A stretch of DNA of 35,743 nucleotides, taken from positions 1 through 35,743 of the forward strand of contig JAJFID010000078.1 of NCBI GenBank assembly GCA_021775325.1, read 5' to 3'. A program made the translations under genes and the position numbers. The stretch's first letter is position 1. Each line of letters begins with the position of its first letter. Below are positions 27,778-35,153 of the stretch, in pieces. This DNA comes from Rhodospirillales bacterium. GTDB lineage: Bacteria > Pseudomonadota > Alphaproteobacteria > Rhodospirillales > Casp-alpha2. The notes under the pieces are model-generated. The model was not told the origin of the DNA. It did not search any database and saw nothing but the letters and a program-made list of their open reading frames with translations.

Positions 27778-28025
27778 AGATACTGTATTTTGCCTGGGTG
27801 CGTGAAAAAACCGGCATCGCCAGTGAAGAGATTTCGCTGCCTGACGGTATCGGTACGGCGACGCAGCTCATGGACTGGCTGAGCGTCCGTGGCGATGGAT
27901 TTGCCGACGCCTTTGCCAATACGGATACGGTCCGGGTTGCTATCAACCAGGAACATGCCAGTCTGGATCATCCTGTTACGGACAGCGACGAGGTGGCCTT
28001 TTTCCCGCCGGTAACGGGTGGTTAG
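27774..28025 (+). CDS. moaD: Molybdopterin synthase sulfur carrier subunit
   Basis: MKILYFAWVREKTGIASEEISLP... ending EVAFFPPVTGG (C-terminal GG). ATGA overlap with moeA. Confidence 0.95.
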   Translation: MKILYFAWVREKTGIASEEISLPDGIGTATQLMDWLSVRGDGFADAFANTDTVRVAINQEHASLDHPVTDSDEVAFFPPVTGG

Positions 28026-28034
28026 GGGGCATCC

Positions 28035-28493
28035 ATGATCAGGGTACAGCTCGAGGATTTCGATATCGGTCAGGAGATTGACGCGCTGACGGCGGGCAAC
28101 ACCGGTATCGGCGGCATCTGCTCGTTCATGGGCACCGTGCGCGATATGGCCGGGGGTTCCGGGGCCGATGACGCCGTGTCCACCATGACGCTGGAGCATT
28201 ATCCGGGCATGACGGAAAAAGCGCTGGCGCAAATCGACGCCGAAGCCAACACCCGCTGGAATCTGGCTGCGTCCCTGATCGTGCATCGTTATGGCGAGCT
28301 GACGCCGGGTGATCGCATTGTTCTGGTGGTCACGGCCTCGGCTCACCGTCAGGATGCCTTTGAGGCCTGCCAGTTTCTCATGGACTGGCTCAAGACCAAG
28401 GCTCCGTTCTGGAAACTGGAAGCCAGCGAAGACGGGGCTTCCTGGGTCGAGGCCCGGGAGTCTGATGACGACGCCACGGCACGCTGGAAGTAA
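28035..28493 (+). CDS. moaE: Molybdopterin synthase catalytic subunit
   Basis: GGICSFMGTVRD, LEHYPGMTEKAL, VHRYGELTPGDRIVLVVTASAHRQDAFEACQFLMDWLKTKAPFWKLE. Confidence 0.97.
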   Translation: MIRVQLEDFDIGQEIDALTAGNTGIGGICSFMGTVRDMAGGSGADDAVSTMTLEHYPGMTEKALAQIDAEANTRWNLAASLIVHRYGELTPGDRIVLVVTASAHRQDAFEACQFLMDWLKTKAPFWKLEASEDGASWVEARESDDDATARWK

Positions 28494-28500
28494 CACCAGA

Positions 28501-29418
28501 ATGTACAACGACAGTTTCTTCCGCCACACCCACGCCATGCAGACTGTGCTGAAGGATGCCGGTCTGATCCGCTCCGGCATCCGCTCCCAGACCAACAACC
28601 TCAAGGGTGGGTACTGGAACCGGGTCATGCACTATCAGCAACCGGGCAAGAACTGGGTGGTCAAACAGTTCGTGCTGGGCGATGAGAACCTCATGTTCCC
28701 CAACCTGCCGGATCACGAAGCACAGGCCCTGCGTGATCTGGATGGCAGCACCATCGCGCCCGGATTCGTGGGTTATATCCCGGATGCGGAAGGTGGGCCG
28801 GTGCTGGTTTATCAGTTTCAGGACGGCAGCGACTGGCGTGACGATACAGCCAGCATGGGGCGGCTGTTACGGTCCCTGCATGACGCACCTGTCACGGGCA
28901 CCTATCGGGACCTGAATATTGAACCATCCGATATCCTCGCCCAAAGCAACGAGATCATGGCCAGCGTGGATTCAGGCGATGCCACATGGCTGAAACTCGA
29001 AACTCTCCGTCCGCAGGCCGTGCCCCATCCCGGACTGGAACAGCGTCACATGATCCATACGGACTGCGGGCCTGGCAATGTGATCGTCACTGAGCAAGGC
29101 CCGGTCCTGATCGACTGGCAGTGCCCCGGCATGGGCGATCCGGTGGAGGATCTGGCCTGTTTCACCTCACCCGGTATCCAGACCCTGTACGGGTGTCCGG
29201 CACTGACCGAAGTGCAGATTACGGACCTGCTGGACGCCTACGATGATGCCATCGTAATCGACCGTTTCCACGCCCTGCGCCGGTTCTATCATTTCCGTCT
29301 GGCGGGTTACTTCCTGGCCCGGACCCGGTCACTGCAGGACAGCGATGCGGACAGCAGCCGACGGTATGATCAGGCGCTGGAACTGGAACTGACACTGCTG
29401 GAGGACCTGCTGCCGTGA
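28501..29418 (+). CDS. Aminoglycoside/choline-kinase-like phosphotransferase family protein
   Basis: 'HMIHTDCGPGNVIVTEQGPVLIDWQCPGMGDPVEDLACF' = APH/ChoK-like Brenner motif (HTDCGPGN) and metal-binding DW. Start ATG 28501, not the track's 28309. Confidence 0.82.
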   Translation: MYNDSFFRHTHAMQTVLKDAGLIRSGIRSQTNNLKGGYWNRVMHYQQPGKNWVVKQFVLGDENLMFPNLPDHEAQALRDLDGSTIAPGFVGYIPDAEGGPVLVYQFQDGSDWRDDTASMGRLLRSLHDAPVTGTYRDLNIEPSDILAQSNEIMASVDSGDATWLKLETLRPQAVPHPGLEQRHMIHTDCGPGNVIVTEQGPVLIDWQCPGMGDPVEDLACFTSPGIQTLYGCPALTEVQITDLLDAYDDAIVIDRFHALRRFYHFRLAGYFLARTRSLQDSDADSSRRYDQALELELTLLEDLLP

Positions 29419-30371
29419 AATCCGTCGGCATGCACATCCATTCATTTTCCCTGCGCTACCAGTTCCGCTACCGGGATGACTTCGACGTCTTCAGCTTTAT
29501 CACACTGGCCGCAGACGAGGGTTTTACCGGCGTCAATATCTCGGCCAACGGGCCGGGGTATCGTGATCTGGGCGGCACCAGCGCGGCCCATTTCGCCCGT
29601 GTCCGCGATGCTGTCCGCGACCACGGTCTGGTGTGCGAACTGGATACCAGCGACACCCGGCCCGGGCACATGGAACAGATGATCCGGGTTGCCCACGCCA
29701 TCGGTGCGGACCGGCTGCGTACCTACACCCGCTACCCTGTGGACAGACCTGATCTGATCGCACAGACCATCCACGACCTGCAAACCGTGGCGCAACTGGC
29801 TGAACAGTCCGGTGTCATCGTGGTGCTGGAAAATCACGAGGATTTTACAGGCCCGCAGATGGCCGGGATCGTCGAAACCGTGGACCACCCGGCCATCCGC
29901 CTGCTGTATGACTACGGCAATGCCCAGATGGTGGGCGAGGATCCCCATGCGGCGCTGGACTCCATGCTGCCCCATGTGGCGGTGGTGCATGTGAAGGATC
30001 ACGTGATGATTGAACACGGCGGTGAGACTTGGGTTCAGGGTGTGACTATGGGGCAGGGACGTCTGCCGATCATGGACCTGACGGACCGACTGTATGACGG
30101 CGGGCTGCGGCGGTTCTGTTTCGAGAACGTGTGGTCCTATAGGGCACCGCTGCTGTGTGATCCGTCCCAACTCCCCCATACACCCTGTTTCGAAATCGAT
30201 GCCAAGACGCCGTATCTGTGGGGCGATGATCTGCCACCCGCGGCGGCGCTGGTGGACGAGATGACGGCCTTCCGCGACGGCTGGGACTGGATGAAACAAT
30301 CGCTCGCCCATGGCGGTTACGCCATAACTTCAGACCATGGCGGTTACGCCATACCCGCAGACCATGGCTAG
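29415..30371 (+). CDS. Sugar phosphate isomerase/epimerase (xylose-isomerase-like TIM barrel)
   Basis: GVNISANGPGYRDLG, IVVLENHEDFTGPQMAGIVETVDHPAIRLLYDYGNAQMVGEDPHAALDSMLPHVAVVHVKDHV. GTG start overlaps the upstream TGA (GTGA). Confidence 0.82.
   Translation: MKSVGMHIHSFSLRYQFRYRDDFDVFSFITLAADEGFTGVNISANGPGYRDLGGTSAAHFARVRDAVRDHGLVCELDTSDTRPGHMEQMIRVAHAIGADRLRTYTRYPVDRPDLIAQTIHDLQTVAQLAEQSGVIVVLENHEDFTGPQMAGIVETVDHPAIRLLYDYGNAQMVGEDPHAALDSMLPHVAVVHVKDHVMIEHGGETWVQGVTMGQGRLPIMDLTDRLYDGGLRRFCFENVWSYRAPLLCDPSQLPHTPCFEIDAKTPYLWGDDLPPAAALVDEMTAFRDGWDWMKQSLAHGGYAITSDHGGYAIPADHG
30309..30368. repeat. 27-bp tandem repeat spanning the isomerase 3' end and EamA start (2 copies plus partial third)
   Basis: CCATGGCGGTTACGCCATA... 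repeated with ATGs at 30310, 30337 and 30364, exactly 27 bp apart. Confidence 0.9.
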
Positions 30372-31275
30372 TTCCAGCCCGGCACAGACCACCGAACACG
30401 TGGGCCTCGGCATTGCCGCCATCGTATGCGCGGTGTTTCTGGGCAGTGTGGCTGATGCCTCGGCCAAGTGGTTCGGCACTCAGGGGTACATGGCGACGCA
30501 GGTGGTGTTCATGCGCTATCTGTTTGGCCTGCTGCCCATGGCCTTTTTTCTGTATCGCAGCGGCTTTGGGGCCCTGCATACGACACGCCCCGGTGCCCAC
30601 ATGTTTCGCGCCCTGCTGGGGTTTGGCAGCATCGTGCTGTTTTTCTGGGGCGTCACGCTGATGCCGCTGGCCGAGGCCATGGCTATTTCCTTCACCGCGC
30701 CCCTGTTTACCACGGCGTTGTCGGTGCCGGTATTGGGCGAGCGGGTGGGGGTGCGCCGCTGGTCCGCCGTGGGCATCGGTTTTGTCGGTGCGCTGGTGGT
30801 GATCCGACCGGGTACCGAGGCCTTCCGGCCCGAGGCCATGGTGGTTATTGCCTCGGCTTTTGTGTATGCGCTGGCCATGATCACGACCCGGCGCATGTCG
30901 GCCACGGAAACCAACGTGGCCATGTTTACCTATACCACCATCGGTGCGGGACTGATCAGCGCGCCATTCCTGCTGCTGGCGTGGCAGACACCCACACTCA
31001 CCCATCTGGCGCTGTTTTCGGGCTTCGGTATTATTGAGGGCTGCGCCTCGTTTCTGCTGATTATCGCCTATCGTAACGTGGCGGCTGCGGTGGCCGCATC
31101 CTTCGACTACACTTCGCTGATCTGGGGTGCCATATTTGGCTGGTTGTTATGGAGCGAGAACCCGGACGCCACGGTATGGATCGGTGCCGCCATTATCGCG
31201 CTGGCCGGTATCTATATCGCCCGCCGCGAGGGCACCGCCCACACGGGACCGGCACTGCCAGAGAGAGAAGGATAG
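30364..31275 (+). CDS. EamA/DMT family transporter
   Basis: 'LMPLAEAMAISFTAPLFTTALSVPVLGERVGVRRWSAVGIGFVGALVVIRPG', second repeat 'AASFDYTSLIWGAIFGWLLWSE'. Start ATG 30364 (MASSSPAQTTEHVG) preferred; in-frame ATG 30337 is also possible. Confidence 0.88.
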   Translation: MASSSPAQTTEHVGLGIAAIVCAVFLGSVADASAKWFGTQGYMATQVVFMRYLFGLLPMAFFLYRSGFGALHTTRPGAHMFRALLGFGSIVLFFWGVTLMPLAEAMAISFTAPLFTTALSVPVLGERVGVRRWSAVGIGFVGALVVIRPGTEAFRPEAMVVIASAFVYALAMITTRRMSATETNVAMFTYTTIGAGLISAPFLLLAWQTPTLTHLALFSGFGIIEGCASFLLIIAYRNVAAAVAASFDYTSLIWGAIFGWLLWSENPDATVWIGAAIIALAGIYIARREGTAHTGPALPEREG

Positions 31276-31279
31276 GGAT

Positions 31280-32110
31280 ATGAGCGAAACGGATACAGGG
31301 ATGGAAAGGCCCGTCGCGTATAAGGACGCAGCCTTTCTGGAGGGCCACGATGGCCGCGCGGTCAGAATCCTCGCCGAGTATCTGGAACCGCTGGCCCGGT
31401 TCGAGGCGCAAGGCATCAGCGACACGGTGGTCATGTTCGGCTCTGCCCGCATGATCAGCCTTGCTGATGCAGAGGCCAGACTGGCCGAAGCCGAGGCGTC
31501 AGGCGCTGGGGACGGCGATCTGTCGGTTGCACAGCGCGACCTGAACAACGCCCGCTATTACGAGGCGGCGCGGGAACTGTCCCGACGCATTACCGAATGG
31601 GGGATCAGTCTGGACTGCCACGGGAACCGTTTTGTCGTCTGTTCGGGCGGTGGCCCGGGTATTATGGAGGCCGCCAATCGTGGTGCGGCGGAGGCGGGCG
31701 GAGCCAACATCGGCCTCAACATCCAGTTGCCGTTTGAGCAGACGGAGAACCCGTACATCACGCCCGAACTGGCATTCCAGTTCCATTACTTTTTCATGCG
31801 CAAATTCTGGTTTGTCAGTCTGGCAAAAGCCATCGTGGTGTTCCCCGGCGGCTTCGGCACCATGGACGAACTGTTCGACGTCATGACCCTGAACCAGACC
31901 GGCAAGCTCACCCAGAAAATCTCCATCGTGCTCTATGGCATGGACTACTGGAACAGTGTGCTCAATTTCGAGGCTATGGTGGAGGCGGGCACCATCAGCC
32001 CGGAGGACCTGGACCTGTTCCACAGGACCGACGATCTGGACGACGCCTTCAACTTCATCACCGCCGATCTCAGCACCAACGCCATACACTGCCCGGGCAT
32101 TATTCTCTAG
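31280..32110 (+). CDS. LOG family protein (possible cytokinin riboside 5'-monophosphate phosphoribohydrolase / nucleotide N-ribosidase)
   Basis: VMFGSARM, VVCSGGGPGIMEAANRGAAEAGG, VVFPGGFGTMDELFDVMTL. ATG 31280 preferred over 31127, which overlaps EamA. Confidence 0.9.
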   Translation: MSETDTGMERPVAYKDAAFLEGHDGRAVRILAEYLEPLARFEAQGISDTVVMFGSARMISLADAEARLAEAEASGAGDGDLSVAQRDLNNARYYEAARELSRRITEWGISLDCHGNRFVVCSGGGPGIMEAANRGAAEAGGANIGLNIQLPFEQTENPYITPELAFQFHYFFMRKFWFVSLAKAIVVFPGGFGTMDELFDVMTLNQTGKLTQKISIVLYGMDYWNSVLNFEAMVEAGTISPEDLDLFHRTDDLDDAFNFITADLSTNAIHCPGIIL

Positions 32111-32120
32111 CACCGTGCCG

Positions 32121-32156
32121 GTGCGGGCTTACTGGGGTGCGGGCTTACTGGGGTGC
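32121..32156. repeat. 16-bp tandem duplication (GTGCGGGCTTACTGGG x2 + GTGC)
   Basis: Read directly: 32121-32136 and 32137-32152 are identical. Confidence 0.9.
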
Positions 32157-32954
32157 TGGCGGAAATCGAACAGTCACGCCATTTCCCGGCATGCACACAT
32201 GGGATCGTTGAAATCATTGACCAATTGGCCCGAATGTAGACATTCGCCGACGTTTGGTTACACGTTTCACCCCTTCGATGCCTGCATTTCGCAATAATCA
32301 TTATACATCAGTAAGTTAGCGGCAATGAGAGGCCAAAATTCGTGTTCACATCGGCACACATCCGAGCACGTTTTATACTGATCCGCGAAGATCACCATTA
32401 TCCGGCAATGTCGGACACAGGACAATCGGGCCCAATAAAATCTCATCTTCAAGCTGCCAGACAGATAGCACAACCACCACAATAGTGGCCCACCAAACCC
32501 CGGCAACAGGTCTTCTTTCTCGGGTCACACGGTGGCCCCTCTCGAATCACACAAAGATTCTGCCGGGTAACACCTGTCAGGCAATGCATATTCACAATGT
32601 CAAATAACACAAATATGTTTATAATCCTAAATAGGTAATTTGTCAAGAGGCCCGTCGATTTATCCATAATGCCGACTCAATTTCGCTAAACCCAATATGG
32701 CTCCTCATTTACCCTCGATACTTATATATACTTGCTGATGGAGAACGGAAACGCATCTCCTGGCTGAGATGGTTGCGAAAATAACCGGAAGCGGACGCCG
32801 CGATACTCGCGTGCATTGGTCGTCCCGGCAGCAAGAAACAACTAGAACACGAGATCAAGTATCCAGAAACCGGAACCCACAAATGTCCGCTACGCTCCCG
32901 AATGTAGATGCATTCGCCCAACGCGGGCCTTCGCGGTACCAAAAGACTACAGGT

Positions 32955-33773
32955 TCAGCCCTTGGCCTTGCTGTCTCCGAAAAAGCCCCAGTCCATGAGG
33001 GCTTCTGTGAGCGGGGCTGCGAACTCGGTGCCTTTTTTGAGTACCAGAGTTCCAGCCGGCAGTTCACTCAAATCCGGGTTTTTTTCCACATCGGTCGTCA
33101 TCAATATGTAACGGATGTTTTTGAGTGCCTTGATGCCGTGTGCCGCGCAGATAAGGTCAACCCCGCTCATGTCACTGAGCACAAAGCTGGAAAAAATGAT
33201 GTCCGGTTTTGTCATCAGCGCCAATTTTAAGGCGGCAATGCCGTCGGCGTTAAAAGACAGGCCAAAGCCGCAGGAAAGCAGTTCTCTGCCGATGATTTTT
33301 CGCTGTACGTTTTTGGGCATGGCGAGCATGACACTGACCTCGCGAGAGGGACGCTCCACAACCATTCGGGGTTCGTGACTAACCGCCTTTGGCAGGCCTC
33401 GCAGTATGTCCTGAAGCTCGTTATCTTCGGGATTGCGCCCGTCAATGGCAATTTCGCGAATCTGATACAGGAACGCATCCAGCGCGTAGGTATGATTGGT
33501 CAGTTCGTCCTGGCTCTCCATAAAGTCTTCCATCAAATGAGTGATCAGACTTATTGCTGGAAAACCGAAGGTGCCACCGCGTCCTTTGATACTGTGTATT
33601 TGTCGCTGCAGCTCCATAAGGTGGTTTTTCCACCCGGTTCCTGCCTCACCTATGCCGCGTATGGCCGTATAACAATCCTCTAACATGTGAAGGCAATCAT
33701 CCCTGAACTCTTCACTCAAACGGTCGATGATTGAATGGACCTGGCTAGTGGACGGCATGCATCCTCCATACAA
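32955..33773 (-). CDS. Hpt domain protein fused to a degenerate (pseudo)receiver domain
   Basis: Hpt motif QIHSIKGRGGTFGFPAISLITHLMED; receiver-like 'SVMLAMPKNVQRKIIGRELLSCGFGLSFNADGIAALKLALMTKPDIIFSSFVLSDMSGVDLICAA...RYILMTTDVEK...LVLKKG'. MPSTSQ at 33758 is an alternative start. Confidence 0.8.
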   Translation of the reverse strand: MYGGCMPSTSQVHSIIDRLSEEFRDDCLHMLEDCYTAIRGIGEAGTGWKNHLMELQRQIHSIKGRGGTFGFPAISLITHLMEDFMESQDELTNHTYALDAFLYQIREIAIDGRNPEDNELQDILRGLPKAVSHEPRMVVERPSREVSVMLAMPKNVQRKIIGRELLSCGFGLSFNADGIAALKLALMTKPDIIFSSFVLSDMSGVDLICAAHGIKALKNIRYILMTTDVEKNPDLSELPAGTLVLKKGTEFAAPLTEALMDWGFFGDSKAKG

Positions 33774-34060
33774 CGAGGTGTCTGGTCCCAGGGGAGTTGA
33801 TTAGCTGTTGAGCCACGATGCTGCGTTTATCCGATTCGTGCGTTTGCCGCCATTCACCCAGGCGTCTGTGATTGAGACCAAAGCAGAGGCCGTCGCAGCA
33901 GGGTTCTGGTTGGCCCTGACTGTCGCGGAAATCGCTCAACGCGTACATGAGCGATGATTCCGGGTACATTGTAAGGTTACCGTAAAATGCATAAGGTCGA
34001 TATGGGGATTGTCTGCCGCTTATTCAACCCCGGAAATTTCTCTCGGTGGTTTCGCTGGTG

Positions 34061-34885
34061 TTACGCAGCCGCGACCCGGGCGCCGTAGATGGTTTCGTTG
34101 ACCTCGGCATCCCCGAGTACACCCGGTTCTGTCTCGTAGACGAACACACCCATGATACGCATGGTTTTGCCCTGTACCGGTGAAACGCGGTGCAGGGAAT
34201 TGCATCCGCGGAAAATGCAGAGCGCACCCGGCTCGCGCCCGACGGATACAATTGTATCATTGCGTTCGCCGGTCAGGACCTGCCTGACGTGATCATAATT
34301 CTGATCGTCATCGGTTCGTGTGCTGGGCGACATCTGGAATTCACCCCCGGACTCAGACGCCTGAATCATCAACGTCATGGTAAACGCATTCACGGAATCG
34401 TAGTGCCAGGATGACTGGTCGCCTTCCTCATAACAAACATAGTTGGCCGGTTGGTAGGGGTCTTCATTGTCGTACAGCGCCGTATCACCAACGATCTCGG
34501 CGATCAGTTCCCGGACGGCATCCCAGTGATAGAAGGTTTTCAATGGCGAGTTGGCGGGTATCCGGTCATAGGCGATCATTCTGGTGCTGGCGTCCGCCAG
34601 CAGGTTACGCGGATGGTCTTCTGGCAGTGACGGGTCTTTCTGCCGTTGCAGATAGCAGTTCCTGCGGGAATTGTTGTCATGCGCCACGGGTCGAAGACGC
34701 GATGCTTCTTCGGTCATCGTCACCAACGCGGCGGGCGTTACGAAATCCGGAATAACACAATACAGATTGGCGTCCAGTTCCGCCCTGCACCGGGCGACCA
34801 GACTGGCACGGCGCGGGTCCTCGTGATCGTGGATCGGGTATTGTTTCAGGTTAATGACGGTTTCGGCACTCGCTGTTGTCTTCAT
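34061..34885 (-). CDS. Fe(II)/2-oxoglutarate-dependent oxygenase, BesD/HalD-like family
   Basis: 'YVCYEEGDQSSWHYDSVNAFTMTLMIQASESGGEFQMSPSTR' (HxD) and 'PGALCIFRGCNSLHRVSPVQGKTMRIMGVFVYETEPG' (distal His, Arg). GAGGAG upstream of ATG. Confidence 0.75.
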   Translation of the reverse strand: MKTTASAETVINLKQYPIHDHEDPRRASLVARCRAELDANLYCVIPDFVTPAALVTMTEEASRLRPVAHDNNSRRNCYLQRQKDPSLPEDHPRNLLADASTRMIAYDRIPANSPLKTFYHWDAVRELIAEIVGDTALYDNEDPYQPANYVCYEEGDQSSWHYDSVNAFTMTLMIQASESGGEFQMSPSTRTDDDQNYDHVRQVLTGERNDTIVSVGREPGALCIFRGCNSLHRVSPVQGKTMRIMGVFVYETEPGVLGDAEVNETIYGARVAAA

Positions 34886-34985
34886 TGTCGTCGCTCCTCG
34901 TGGATATCTGCAAAAATCTGCATTGGTTCACACAGTTGAATTCCGCGAAGAAACTCTCACAAAACCATTTCGCATGCAAATAAAA

Positions 34986-35025
34986 ATTGAACGTACGTTT
35001 AATTTTTATTGGACGTACGTTTAAT
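34986..35025. promoter_or_regulatory. Two near-identical 18-bp palindromic operator-like sites (ATTGRACGTACGTTTAAT)
   Basis: 34986-35003 ATTGAACGTACGTTTAAT and 35008-35025 ATTGGACGTACGTTTAAT, centres 22 bp apart, in the divergent intergenic region. Confidence 0.75.
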
Positions 35026-35153
35026 ATTGTGTTTTATATCTCAATAACGACAGGCAGACGGCAACCGGTGTTGGCGTCCTGAATTCAGGTAATGGTTCAA
35101 CTCACGCAAACTCAACTCACACAACTCAACTCAGACAGCCAAGGGGAAACAAA

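Noticed and set aside
28309-28500. Upstream N-terminal extension of the phosphotransferase ORF (track start 28309)
   Set aside because: Lies within moaE in another frame; ATG 28501 just after the moaE stop is the sensible start.
27624-28628. 334-aa minus-strand ORF in the track
   Set aside because: Antisense to moeA/moaD/moaE, whose products are unmistakable; typical spurious long antisense frame in GC-rich DNA.
29442-30311. 289-aa minus-strand ORF
   Set aside because: Antisense to the TIM-barrel isomerase; His/Gln-rich composition with no recognisable domain.
30070-31005. 311-aa minus-strand ORF
   Set aside because: Antisense to isomerase/EamA; low-complexity Gly/His/Arg composition of a shadow ORF.
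32267-32667. Two Cys-rich minus-strand small ORFs (79 and 72 aa) in the AT-rich spacer
   Set aside because: No clear RBS, they overlap each other in different frames, and no domain is recognised; not enough to call genes.
32754-32771. CATCTC-CTGGCT-GAGATG hairpin as a possible terminator
   Set aside because: Short stem with no following T-tract; no supporting gene end nearby.
33745-33969. 74-aa minus-strand ORF just upstream of the Hpt-receiver gene
   Set aside because: Overlaps the Hpt gene start, weak start context and no recognisable family; left uncalled though it could be a small leader ORF.
35095-35140. CTCAACTCA-like repeats before the ABC binding-protein gene as a regulatory array
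   Set aside because: Irregular low-complexity ACTCA runs with no consistent period; not enough structure to call.
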